Shown here in pieces: positions 31,554 to 42,606 of a stretch of 64,000 nucleotides of DNA (position 1 is the stretch's first letter; each line of letters begins with the position of its first letter). Source of the stretch: Kappaphycus alvarezii (lineage: Eukaryota; Rhodophyta; Florideophyceae; Gigartinales; Solieriaceae); the NCBI GenBank assembly GCA_002205965.3, contig NADL03000768.1:62001-126000 (forward strand). The letters run 5' to 3'. Both the position numbers and the translations under genes were made by a program. Under the pieces are notes generated by a model. It was not told the DNA's origin. It worked only from the letters and a program-made list of their open reading frames with translations, and did not search any database.

Positions 31554-32022
31554 CGAGGTTCAAACAACCTTATTCAATCCACTTCTGGCTCACGAGAGTC
31601 CCATATCATAGACCATCATGGTCAACCGTACGAAGTTCACCTCCTGCAAGAGGGTACAACAGAACAACCTTATTATTCGGGAGAAATAGTTCAACATTAG
31701 ATGTCGATCGAACCATCATTGGCCTTTGAAGGTCCAAGGTGAGTAAATAATCACAAAGACTTCCTTATAAGGGCAGCAGAACCAAATCTGGTCGTCCAGG
31801 CTGCTTTAGCAAACCCACGCAGCAGCAACCACAACAGATTCAGCGTCTGTATAACATTATTTTTTATGAGTTTTACAATCACAGTCACGCCTCAAACGAT
31901 TGTGATGATCCTTTGAAGGATATGGTGACAGTTCTTAGGAACTACGAATCGTTTTCTCCCATGGAGAAATCAAGTGAGCTTAGCACAACTTATGAGATAA
32001 TACGCCAATTCATGGCTCAGAA
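31554..32022 (+). other. degraded sequence after G3 gag
   Basis: Expected to hold nucleocapsid and protease of G3, but no frame or motif can be followed. It ends at the Copia LTR insertion. Confidence 0.35.
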
Positions 32023-33267
32023 TGTTGAAAAAGGGATAGAATGCATGCGATCCCATGGTTTTTAGTTGCCACCTGGACACGTGTACACTTTGTAGCATGA
32101 AAATGCGAGTTGCACCCTTCTTCTGTGTGTACACCTATTACACGTGTGGAATGGGCCAAATCGAAATTTGCCTGGGACGAAAGCCCATTTTCGGGCAACT
32201 CAAAATCACGGCGCATTTTGCCATTTTTCAAACCACTTGGTATTCTGCCCTCTGATTGACTGCTAGATACGCCTCCATACCACTCATATCGATCCACGTG
32301 GCGATATCTGAGCTGATCGTTTGGAGCATTCTGACACTTGGCATGTTATGGTTGGTTGATGGTTTGTCTCTATTCTAGGCTCAAAGTACTGTACCCAGTG
32401 TGTCATACGTGTACTGTCTCCTATGTGGCATACGTGTACTGTCTTCTCTCTGTCTTACGTGTACAGTATTATAGGTGTCGTACGTGTACAAGTAAACAGT
32501 GGTTTCTATATTTATTTTATAGTTGCCTGGACTGGCTGCATACAGTTTACACTATACTAATTATACTGGCTGCATACAAATCACTCTTGCACAAATATGC
32601 AGCAAAAGTATGTTGATGCAGCCACGTTGCTTTTACAGTATTGCACGTATGGCACGTAAGGCTTAATTCATGTTGAACGGCCTGCATGAGATTTACGTAC
32701 TGTTACGTAACAACGCGAGACAAGCCCGCCAAAAATTGTTTTCTACTTTTATGATATTTTAAGTTCCCGCCTTAAGTTCCCGCCTTTGGGTTCTGTTACA
32801 GGCCGAGAGATTACAGTTGCATTGGCGGGTCGCGTAAGGCATAATTCACGGGTCAGCTGTTTTAGTGTACGTTTACGTAACAGAACATGCATGGCTAGCA
32901 TGCACGTAATGTTACTTACTTTTTGAATATCGGTAATCATGAATTTCTCGCGCGTGGAAATCAGGGATTCTGAGGCATCTCGGCTTGGGTAGGCTATAGA
33001 ATCAACAAAGATAGTACTGCAAATGTAGATTTTGCTACTTTCATTTTGCTTTCACAAAGCCGAAGTGAGTACCGGCAGACAGTATGTAGTTGTAGTCTAA
33101 GAGCTCATTTAAGTAAAGAAGTGGTACGGACTTGCCTTTGATTTCAACACCAACCTCACCCTTGCTGTTCTATCTCCTTTCTGTTTCCTTTATCCATCTA
33201 CACTCTTTCCCTACTTCCCTTTTCATTCTCTCTCCTCATCCCTCATCATCCCCTGTTCCTTTCTTCA
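32023..33267 (+). repeat. Copia type-1 LTR, complete (copy E)
   Basis: This 1,245-bp LTR begins TGTTGAAAAAGGG and ends TTTCTTCA, and the half-tRNA primer binding site follows directly, which fixes its 3' end. It is the reference copy for the fragments at 505, 4345, 7528 and 18830. It contains several TACGTGTAC words at about 32405-32490 and two CACGTG cores (32078-32083 and about 32140). No 3' LTR partner lies nearby, so the rest of this Copia is lost. Confidence 0.85.
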
Positions 33268-33281
33268 GGTTATGGGCCCAG
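33268..33281 (+). promoter_or_regulatory. Copia type-1 primer binding site (half initiator tRNA-Met)
   Basis: GGTTATGGGCCCAG is identical to the sites at 3472 and 60763, although the LTRs of those copies are of a different type. It is complementary to the anticodon stem-loop of initiator tRNA-Met. Confidence 0.8.
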
Positions 33282-34239
33282 TCCACGCAACCGCTCTTTC
33301 CGCGTGATCCGTTCCTCAACCGTTTACGTTGACGTTGAGGTAATTGCTTTCTCTGTGTTGTTGGTGCTGTTGATGTTGTCATTTATTGCTTCGTGGTAAT
33401 TGCTGTTGGGTTCTTGTCTTTGTTAGGATCCATTTGGTGATTTTCAAGCACTCTGTGTGTGAATCCTGAGTGTTTTTGTGGATATCATTGCGTGTTGTTG
33501 GAACCTTTTGTTTATACGAACCAACTCTAAGGTTGTCAAGCACTCTGTGTGTGGATCCTGAGTGCTTTCATAGTTACCATTGTGTGTTGAATCAGAGCAA
33601 TCGTTTTTTGTGCTCAACTACTGTTGAGACCAATTTTGTGTGTCAAGCACTCTGTGTGAGGATCCTCAGTGCTTTGTGGTGTCATTGCTCTGCTTTTTGT
33701 TTATTGGTTCGGTTTTCTGTCTCTTTTGTGGTGGTTGTGGTTATTCGGCAATTGACCAGCTCGAGTTTATTGTTTGGAAATATTGGCCTTTTTGTTTGAG
33801 TAGGAATCTAGGCCTGGTTGTTGATACCCCTTGCACTCTTGGAAAGCCTCCACGGCAACGGAAAAGAAGAAGACAGAGTGCCGGGGGTCCGCCCAAGTTT
33901 GTCCGATTCTTTTGCCGAATCGTGGTCTTGTCAATCTGTTTTGTAATCCTCTCACCGGCTGTGATATTTTGGAGAACAGTGCCTTTGTGTAACGCGAGTT
34001 GGACGGACCGTACCATACAAACCCACGCGGTTGATAACGCAAGTTATCAAAAATCGTAAGACTGAACCCGATTCCCGGTGGGAATCACGGTGTACTAGCC
34101 GAGTCGGTCCGTTGCAGTGGCCCTTTTGCGCGCCGGCGGGACAGAGACGCTCCTCGCTTGAACCAACCATACGTACGCGAAACACCATCGCCCGTGGTCG
34201 GAGAGGGAACGACTGTCTTCTAATTCCTTACTCTGGTAG
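33282..34239 (+). other. Copia leader and unassigned sequence
   Basis: The first part is the leader after the type-1 LTR. It includes three direct repeats (next entry). No gene is recognised up to the G3 integrase end. Open frames across the repeats are not conserved between repeat units. Confidence 0.4.
33445..33695 (+). repeat. three tandem ~100-bp repeats
   Basis: CAAGCACTCTGTGTG followed by GATCCTGAGTG-like sequence starts at 33445, 33537 and 33644, giving periods of 92 and 107 bases. The units are related but unequal. They lie in the leader of the Copia type-1 element. Confidence 0.7.
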
Positions 34240-35206
34240 CATACCGTTACAAACGCAACTTCGACGCAAGGCTAAGAAAGGCAAAGTACGAGATCCCAGT
34301 TGGATCATATGCGTTCCTAAGACAGGAATAATTTTGCAAGCAAAACCGCAAGCATAAGCTAGCACCGGTCGCCACGGGTCCCTACAGGGTCAAGGAAGTT
34401 AATGTTGACACCGTTGTTATCTCAGATGGAGATATGGTTGAAAGAGTCTCAAAAGACAGAGTGTAGCGAGCTCCAAGTCCCTTAGACAGGGAAACCGAAC
34501 TGCGAGACAACTCGCAAAGCCAAGATGTCACTCAAGTGACCACGGACCAACCGACTATACAAAGTCGAACGAAAGTTGCAGGTGTTCCACAAGGGAACAC
34601 AGTTTCACGAGGTCTTTTTGACTTCTCTACAGTGGATGAAGGTTCTACTATGGTACCAAGAGAGGAAGAGGTTCCTCAATCAATCAAGAGGGTAGTAGAC
34701 CCACGTTTCAGCATACTGGCCACCAAGGTCAACAGGTTGATAACAAGGAAGGAAGTTGAAGGAAGTTCCTCAGAGGAGGAAGAAGAAAAGACTGATGTGC
34801 AGTCACCGGATATATCACGACGTGATAATGTCAATGTGGACAAGAAGGGCGAACCTCCCGCGCAGCCGCAGACTACGCAGTCGCAAGTTACAATGACTAA
34901 GAAGTCAAAGCGAAGAGTGACTCGAAGTCAGACTAGTAACGAGGCATGAGCCTCAAGAAAACAACGATCTGTTCAAGAACAACCTGTGATCCGAAAGGAC
35001 ACGGACAGGGTCCAAGAGGACAAAAGCGAATACGTAATTGAGCCAATTGTTGATCACGGCGAAGCCGAGGACGGCGAATTGTTGCTCAAGGTCCAGTGGT
35101 ACTGGTACCCTGGGGACGAAGCAACATGGGAACCCAATACGGGACTGCCCAGGAGTAAGGTAGTTCAATACTACAAGAGGAAAAAGCAGAGATTTACTCG
35201 TCCATA
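34240..35206 (+). pseudogene. Gypsy G3 integrase C-terminus and chromodomain
   Basis: One plus frame runs from about 34240 with FDARLRKAKYEIPVGSYAFL and LAPVATGPYRVKEVN, the integrase C-terminal barrel. A Ser/Thr/Glu-rich tail follows from 34536, then a chromodomain: EYVIEPIVDHGEAEDGELLL from about 35029 and VQWYWYPGDEATWEPN to about 35135. It ends YYKRKKQRFTRP with TAG at 35204-35206. Three in-frame stops (near 34333, 34465 and 34947) interrupt it, but the frame does not shift. The Tyr and two Trp positions of the aromatic cage are present. Confidence 0.8.
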
Positions 35207-38200
35207 GCTGGCTTGTGAATTTCAGTTGCGAAAAACAACGTGGAATGTCCCTCTTCAGAAGGGGAAGGGGAGTCGGCAGTTATTTTTGCCTCCAACAGTT
35301 GCTTTAAAAGCATCACGCAGAGTTTCAATATGAAACAGGAAAAAGAGTGCAAGGGCACCATGTAACTTTAGACTAATTAAGTCTTGGATTTTGATGAGGT
35401 CGACGAGAATCTCATGGAGGAGGTTAGCATGGCTCGAAGAGGCCCAGAAGCAGGAAACCGCAAATGTTTTGTGATTAAACTGCTATTGACCTAGTAGCTA
35501 CAAGACCCAGAGGGGTACCGATGTGAGTAGCTCTGAAAAGAGAGCGTGCGCGAATGTATCCGCTCTTTGCCGCCCATGAAAAGGTACAACACCCTTCAGA
35601 AGGAGGAGGAGATTCGAAAATCTCAAGAAGCATAGTGCTAACCTATAGTAGGTTATGATTGGACCAAACTAGGATTCAAATCCGAATTCTAAAAGCTCTT
35701 TGGAAGCTAAAAGGAAATATGGAAGTGCCCAGTGGCACAAAAACGGAAACAGCTTCCCCAGATGGGAGCACCTACAGTAACTGTTCACACAGTTAACGGT
35801 CTTGGTAGACCATGCCATTATTGTCTGATGAAGACGAAGTTGGAAGAAAGAGATCAACTCCTACAGTGAGGACAGTTACCCATTTTGGATTTTACCATGA
35901 TGAAGAGCATCAGCATAAATTCCCCAACTTGGGTTACATGGTAATTTGGCTGAAGCCATGTGGTTCACTCAAAATATGAGTTTCTATTCAGATCAAGTGT
36001 GGTCTCAGATTGACTATGTTTTTTGTCAACAATTGTACTATACCACCGAGGTAATGAAGAACTACCTTGAGGGTTCAGGCTATTGAGGTATCTTGATAGG
36101 TTTGGAATTTACCGTTGAGATAATCGTACAGTTGGGAGCATAGGTGCTCGTTACAGTAACTGTTGTAGTTGCGCACGTCATGAGACATATTCTGTCATTG
36201 TTCTAACTCTGAATGAGTATGGTTCTGATTGAAGTGACCACTTTTTTAAGTGTACAGTACCAAAAGATCCATGATGGATCATGTTACAACGGATCGTCCA
36301 GGAGATTTGTCAATCCCCAGTGTGAAATCAATTTCGAGAGCTAGTAAGCTCATGATATAATGAGGACTATAATTTAGTCTCGTAATGAAAGGAATTCATG
36401 AGGTCATGTTGTAAGAAAAGGTTTGCAGAAACCGAAGTGAAGGAACACTAAAATGGGTGAGACTTAGAACTTGTACGGTTCAGGTATACAGTACATCCTG
36501 TTGAAGGATGAAAAAAGGCTCAACGAGAACGCAATGAATTGAAAAACTCTTCCAAAGACAAGTTAGAGAACTTTTGAGCTCTTGGTAGACGAAAACAGTT
36601 ATTGCTAAGGTGGAAGCGAGACGAAAGGTTGTCAGTTCATACCCAGACAGGTTTGTGTTTAAGTATGAGACCCATGGTGGGTCAAGACAATCGCGGTGTC
36701 GCGATAGTAACAAAGTCCTATGAAAAGACTCAGTAAGAGCAGAGCAATTGCAATTTCAGCTTTGACTCGAGCGTAGTCTGGTAATAAATGGGAAGCTCTG
36801 CAGCTTTATGAACTTAGGGTAATGTACCCATGCCAGAGAACGAAGAACTGTTGAAGTTCAATGTGTAAGTTGTCCTTGTCACGGATTGACTGAGGCTTAT
36901 GATGGGCTACGTATAGAGAAAGTCCTTGGAGGACGTGTTTGAAGAAATCTTAGAGAGCTTGTGGAAATGTAACCAAGCTATGGTTATTGTGGAAAGTACG
37001 AAGAAAGATCTTCAGTAAAGTCCCACAAAGGGCCACGGTATTACATTGAAGTCTTGCGGACCTAGCAGGATGCGATAACGGTTTCGACCAGGAATGCCTA
37101 CAATATGACACAGTAATAGTCCTTAGTGAGGACGGAAAAGCTCGACAGCGAGTTATAATGGATTACGAGAAGAAATATCTCCAGGTATGACCCATGAAAG
37201 ATCACATTAGTTATGGATGTCCCTGATGGACAAGAACAAATGCGCAGAAGCATTTTGTGTCGAGGTCCTACAGAGGAGCACAGTTCAAGGAAACCATCGA
37301 AGCTTCAATGAAGACTCAATGTAAAGTCAGGTTACAGAAAGAAACTATGGAATTTTCGCGTCAATGAAAAGCACCCATGATGGTGTGCGACAAGAACTTA
37401 AGAGTTCATGCATGTAATGGTCCATGAAGTAATTGAAATTATGCAAGGTTCATGACGGAACAAAATAGATCCTTAAAAAGGATTTTCAAGGTGAAAGGAT
37501 TATTGACAGCTTGCAGTAAAAGAACCCATTGTTAGGATTTGTCAAAGCCAGGAGGCTTTCTGAGTGCTAATTCAAATCTTGTGAAATACCAAAGGATTCC
37601 ATCTTGAGTTTCAATGTGCGATGGTTCAACAGGAACACAGTACAAAGCTAGGGAAGCTTAGTATGCATTGCATCGACGCGTTGGTATCTCAAATACATGT
37701 TCGATTTGTACTTGGATTGGGTAGTCCATAGTTTCTCATGGCGCCTTCAAAGGAGAAGGTGTAATCAAGACCCCAAACGAGTAATGGAGGAATGAAAGCG
37801 TGTTTGCTTATGTTATTAACCTTATGGTTACAGTAATGGAAACAGGTTTTTTTGTCAAGGTTACCATGAGGGTGGTAATGATTGTTGTTATGCTGAGCTT
37901 AGCATGAGCTGAAGTCACTCTTGAGAATAGTATGCTATTGTGGCATGTACGTCACTATGAATTCATGTAATTCTAAGCTAATTGATCTCAGAACTACACC
38001 AATGCATGGTGGTGACACTGATGAGAGGTGAGATGCACCTAAAGAACACAGACACACTACACAAGTGCAGTACAGAGTCCAATGGGGCATTGATAACTGA
38101 GAACACTCTGTGTGAGTGACTGAACTACGTCGCATCAGGCCACTGGAATACGCACGCGACACGCGCCTACGCTAATTTTCTAGCTCTACAAGCTACGACT

Positions 38201-38352
38201 AAGGCACTGAAGTGTTACGGATTCAAAGTCTCTTTAGGGAAAGGATCAGCTAAAGCAGCCTGATGAGGCCACTACGCGACCCTTAGGTCAACTACAGTAA
38301 GGGAGCCAGTTAGGCTCATCCATACAAAGCGAAGTTCTAGTGGGAAAAGAGA
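35207..38352 (+). other. 3.1-kb noncoding tract of G3
   Basis: No open frame above 60 codons exists on plus and only three short ones on minus. The plus strand is visibly rich in A and G and poor in C, with many short self-complementary words and repeated TTACAGTAA/CTACAGT-like words. A purine block (CAGAAGGGGAAGGGGAG) at 35252-35268 resembles a polypurine tract, but no LTR start follows. I see no coding function. Confidence 0.5.
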
Positions 38353-40113
38353 TCACATATTCGACGAAAGAGACGGTGGTTTGTTAATACGCGATTGACG
38401 GGCTTGACGCACCGACTGCAGTGCCGTTTTCAAGAGCTCTTTCAGCTCAGAAAAGGGAACCTCAAGCTCCGCCTCTGACATTCCTAAGCTCGACAGAAGC
38501 TTTTTAATCATGTCTGATTCAAATCTATCACCAGCAGCACTACCTGCTTGTTCCTTGGCTTTATCAGCCGTTTTCATGAAAATGTCTCCAGACAAATCAG
38601 CTGACTGAGTAGCAGTCTCGTCCACTTCGATGTGATCAGCGCCTAAGTTACCCTGATTAGTATTTGCAGTCGCCGTAACTGCATCCTCATCGTCGCCTTC
38701 GATACGCATAGAGGGAGCAATCGGGATCTCATTAGATCCAATACCGCTCGATTTTCGAGCGTTAGACAAGCGTGAACTCGCATTTGCAGGTGGCGCTCTT
38801 CGCCCCTCGCGAGTCTCAGGGGCTGTGACACGACAACCCTCCCAAGGGTTATAGAAAACAAAGTCCCCAACATTGGGATCGTTTCGACCTGGTGACATGT
38901 GCGGTCGATGGGAGCCACGAAACCTAGAACTCCACTGAGGTGGTTCCTTAAACCAGTCTATATTTTCGATAACGTCCAAGAGCTTTAGGAGCTCGTCGTG
39001 ATTGTCCTTACCCCCATGCGGGACACGCATATCCAAAGATCTCATCCAGAAGATCAGTTTAGATAGTAACAACCACAGTCGCCATGTGTCGTACACATCC
39101 CAGAGAAAGAAGGCAGCGGACTTCACGGCATATTACGTATGAAAAACAGCCCAGGCTCCATGGGCGGGGTCATGAAAATAAGAACCGAAGTAGGTTAAGC
39201 TCGGTCCGGGTTCGGACCAGAATCCCTGACAGACCTCCACACGAGGCCGGCAGTCTGGAATCGGGACGTAGCGACGTCCGAGATGCTGAGAAGCAATGTT
39301 CTCCGCTTCCTTTTGTTGATAAGGGATCTAATATCCAGTTTCATCGCGTATACGACGCCCAAATCTGACAGTTTGGTTGAAAAACTGACGGTGATTGCGC
39401 TTTTGGAATCGGAAATGCATCTGCATAATGAAGGAAAGCCAAAACATGGCTGCATTACGAACACCGCGCATACCGCGCCAACGATCATCAATCATCTGAG
39501 CAGGTGGTGTGCTTCCAGAGGCAAGACCGCCAAGATTTTCGCCATACTGGCGTTCGCCATTAGTCCTGTAGGACCACGTATCGAAGTCCCAGCTTCGGGA
39601 AATTGGAATGACTCCTGGCAACAGAGCAAGGCGGTCCATTATCGCACGTGCGAAGCGCCTACGCGCATGTATAATTGACTCCGTGGGTCCAACAGCAAAT
39701 GCCTCCACAGGCAAGGCGAGGTGATCGAGCCAATCTCCAGTCGTAATTGCCTCCAAAGGCACATTTCCAGGGAGGAATCCACTCCCGTCGCAATACTCGC
39801 GTTCACTACGGGTTGTTTCCAAGACTCCTCTAGGGCAAAACCAAGGAGCATAAACGTACGCATAGATTTCGTGACGTGGGTCACAGCGCATGATCTCCGA
39901 AACTGAGGAGTACGGCCAGCAATCTCCTCCAACAAGTGTTTCGTCATAGGAATGATAAGACGCCATGAGGCGGTTGTTTTTGTTTGCCGTGTCCAGAGGA
40001 CCAGATTGCCTTGTGAAGTAAGGATTGTGGAAAGAACCTAAAGCAGATTTGCTATTACGGTTGGCACCCTGAAAGAGGGAAAGTTGGAGGAACGCAAACG
40101 CTGATTGAAACAC
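38353..40113 (-). pseudogene. 587-codon antisense ORF of unknown function in G3
   Basis: On minus a single frame runs from ATG 40113 to the stop at 38353, broken only by two nonsense codons (39328-39330 and TAA 39133-39135) and no frame shift. The N-terminal half is rich in aromatic residues and Arg (YVYAPWFCPRGVLETTRSE; RRWRGMRG-like; MFWLSFIMQMHFRFQKRN). The C-terminal half is acidic and Ser/Ala-rich and ends in a helix (AELEVPFSELKELLKTALQS). I recognise no family. Antisense ORFs between pol and the 3' LTR are known in some large plant gypsy elements, and the place fits. A better start may be ATG 39966 (MASYHSYDE). Confidence 0.5.
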
Positions 40114-40654
40114 TCTGAACTCTTCGGTGAGTACTACGACGGCCTTGCAGGCCGGAGGATGTTGTCGTCACTCGACTTGTGTACAGTGGGCGACACTGCC
40201 TTGGTTACGGACCCAGTAACCGTTGGGTCTGATGAAAGAGGTTTACCTCAGCAGAAACGCACACTCGTTGTGCAACACGAACTACAGAGGAGGACCCCGA
40301 ATTTTGTCGCAAAGGCGTACGCGCCGAAGGGGAATCACCGGTGAGGGTAGACAGGTCACATGTGACTGGAGAAGTTTTGGACTGCCTCGGGCGCGTATGG
40401 GTAACCGTTATCCTTAATGGATGTGGATGCAGCAGATGAGCTTCCTGATGAGGAAGAGGATGATCGGTGTCGATCTTGGGATAAGTAAGCTCTGTGCCAA
40501 AGCCTTTGGAAATTTTCTTGCCCAGGCAAGTTCATTTTTGTTGCTACCGACGACGGGTTTTTAAAAGAAACGTGGCGTTGCCGTCCGACATGGGAAACTG
40601 ATTCCCGGTATTATACTTTTTAGCAATTCGAATCAAACCCTGCGCCTGTGCGCT
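40114..40654. other. spacer before G3 3' LTR
   Basis: No gene recognised. It would hold the promoter of the antisense ORF, if that ORF was ever expressed. Confidence 0.35.
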
Positions 40655-40667
40655 CAGAAGGGGGAGA
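40655..40667 (+). promoter_or_regulatory. Gypsy G3 polypurine tract
   Basis: CAGAAGGGGGAGA ends directly before TGCAGT, the LTR start. The 5' LTR copy also begins TGCAGT, after non-purine flank, which supports the boundary. Confidence 0.65.
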
Positions 40668-41406
40668 TGCAGTGCAATAGAACTTTTATTTATTTGAAAA
40701 GTCAATGTGTATTTTATAGTAGGTGGCGCGTGCCGCACTGTTACAGTACTACGGTATTTACAGTTTATTTACAGTGGCCCTCCGGGACCCTATCGGGATG
40801 GTGGCGGTCCAAAACCTTGACCTGATATTTATTTTGGGCTAACCAACTAACAGAGTGACACTTGTCTTAAATACTAGCTAGTAACCTTAACTTAGTATTT
40901 ATTCTGGTGTGAGGTCGCACCACCACTAGTAAAGGTACCGGAGGTACCGTCTTCTTCACTGTTGTTCGGTTTCGGCTCTAGTTGTTGCTCCTGCATCCTG
41001 CGTTCCCTTTTCGTTACGGCCCGCGCGTGCAGCTATAGTAGCTACTATACCCTTCGGCCCCTGCCCGCTAGACTGGCTATTTGAGCCCGTCGCGCTACGT
41101 CACGTTCATACCTATTCCTTTTGTCTTTGTCCTATGGGAAGGACTGTATCCCTCGTCCCTTTGCGCGGAGGACCTGTATCCGTGGCTACTGCCCTTTTAC
41201 GTTGCGCATTGCGCTGCGTTACAATCACTCGTGGTGCGTGTTCTTTCTTTGGCTCTTTGCGTTGCCCTTTACCTTTGCGCTTGTGCGCGTCTTTCCCCAT
41301 TTTCTTGTCGAGAGCCTTTTTGACTCAAGTAGTCAGTTTGTCGTCGATCCAATATGGATCTCTTTTCCCGATTCGCTTCCATAACACCCCCGTCGTGCCT
41401 GTTGCA
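40668..41406 (+). repeat. Gypsy G3 3' LTR
   Basis: This 739-bp copy begins TGCAGT and ends GTTGCA. It is colinear with 28331-29027 over nearly its whole length. A CT-rich repeat follows at once. Confidence 0.75.
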
Positions 41407-41411
41407 TTACA

Positions 41412-41545
41412 TTTTGTTCCTTTCTTTGTTCCTTTCTTTTGTTTCTTTTGTTTCTTTTGTTTCTTTTGTTTCTTTTTGTTTCTTTTTGTTTCTTTTTTGT
41501 TTCTTTTTTGTTTCTTTTTGTTTCTTTTTTGTTTCTTTTCTTCCG
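41412..41545 (+). repeat. pyrimidine microsatellite (TTTCTTTTG)n
   Basis: About 130 bases of TTTC/TTTTG-type repeats with varying T runs. All but the G positions are pyrimidines, so the minus strand is nearly pure purine. It abuts the end of the G3 LTR. Confidence 0.85.
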
Positions 41546-42606
41546 AAACTATTCAAAACTCGTTCGTTTCCTACCGCTACCAATTAAACCCGCCAATATC
41601 TCCCTATGACGTAATCCTTAGCAGCTCTGGTGGTCTTTCTGCGTCCTTAGTGGCTCCGCAGGCCTTCGACCATCCTCTTTGAGTACCAGGAAGGTTTAAA
41701 ATTTAGCAGTCACTGAGGGTATTGCCCCCTTGAACTTCGAGCTCCGCACTGTAAGTCCAAAGAGACAAGAGACACCTGCAGTATAATGGGTACTGCCCAT
41801 TTGAACTTCTGTATGCACACTGTAAGTCTAAGAAGACAAGGGACGCCACTGCTTTGAGAACAGCAGACAGGACAAGGCAACTTGGTATTTGTGGTAGTGC
41901 TTGGGATGTTGAAGTATTGGAGTGTGGGTGTTGAGGTGTGGGTGTCTCGGGGTGTGAGTCTTTGGGTTTTGGTTGCTCTGGCCGGTCGAGACTAGTACCC
42001 TAGTCGAGCAGCCTTCACATAGGGACTCGCAAATTTTAAAAATTGAACAAGTTGGTACTAAATTCCTATCAAAACACAAAAAATCAGCCCTTAGAGTCCC
42101 CTATTTGGCTGTTTCAGACGTCCCTACTGTACTGTTGTGCAGTGCACGCTACTTGTGGCTCAGAGCCATGCACGGTACTGAACATGGCTCTCGTATCGCA
42201 AATTTGTGGCCATGTACTGTACTTTACATGGCTTTCGGGACCATAACTTGTGGCCGCAGGACACCGGCCACCGTGAGCCACATTCATATTTTCCGAGGAC
42301 TTTATTTTGGTTCATACACAAAACCTATGTGACAGTGATGATGCTGAATTTTTTCATTGGCTCTCATTTTGTGGATTTTTGACATTTTTTTCGCAGGTCG
42401 TACTAAAAAGGTCTCAGAGTTGGCGGGAGTGGCGTGCCAAAATACGGAATGTGCGATTTTGGGTATTTTCCCGACATTTAATGTATACTGTAACATGCCT
42501 AATTTTGCGATTTTGCCTACTTTTTTAACATTTTCCCTAATATAGCCCACCTACTACCCCTCTAAATTTTTCCCTAAGAAGAACAATACTAAGGAGAACA
42601 ATACAC
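41546..42606. other. unassigned, with short tandem duplication
   Basis: Two related units of about 77 bases lie at 41707-41783 and 41784-41860 (both contain CCTTGAACTTC/CATTTGAACTTC and CACTGTAAGTC). A GT-rich stretch at 41908-41972 repeats GGTGTGGGTGT-like words. No gene is seen. Confidence 0.45.

Larger units (their letters stand above)
28331..41406 (+). mobile_element. Gypsy G3, giant element with antisense ORF
   Basis: Two LTR copies (28331-29027 and 40668-41406) in the same orientation enclose 11.6 kb. The enclosed order is gag (29156-31553), a Copia type-1 5' LTR insertion (32023-33267), integrase C-terminus with chromodomain (34240-35206), a 3-kb noncoding tract, a decayed 587-codon ORF on the opposite strand (38353-40113) and a polypurine tract. 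Protease, RT, RNase H and the integrase core are missing. The flanks CTAGA and TTACA do not match convincingly, so the two LTRs may belong to one element that later recombined or to two copies. Confidence 0.6.

Noticed and set aside
505-33267. Type-1 repeat as a MITE family
   Set aside because: One copy follows RNase H and a purine tract, and another is followed by a primer binding site. TG...CA ends also show it is an LTR.
33470-34059. Open frames across the tandem repeats
   Set aside because: The frame is not conserved between repeat units and the residues are mostly Cys/Phe/Leu/Val with no motif.
35252-35268. Purine block CAGAAGGGGAAGGGGAG as the true polypurine tract and LTR start of G3
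   Set aside because: No TG-starting LTR follows and no match to the 5' LTR is present. The tract at 40655-40667 fits better.
28326-41411. CTAGA/TTACA as a target duplication of G3
   Set aside because: Only three of five bases agree, which is too weak to claim.
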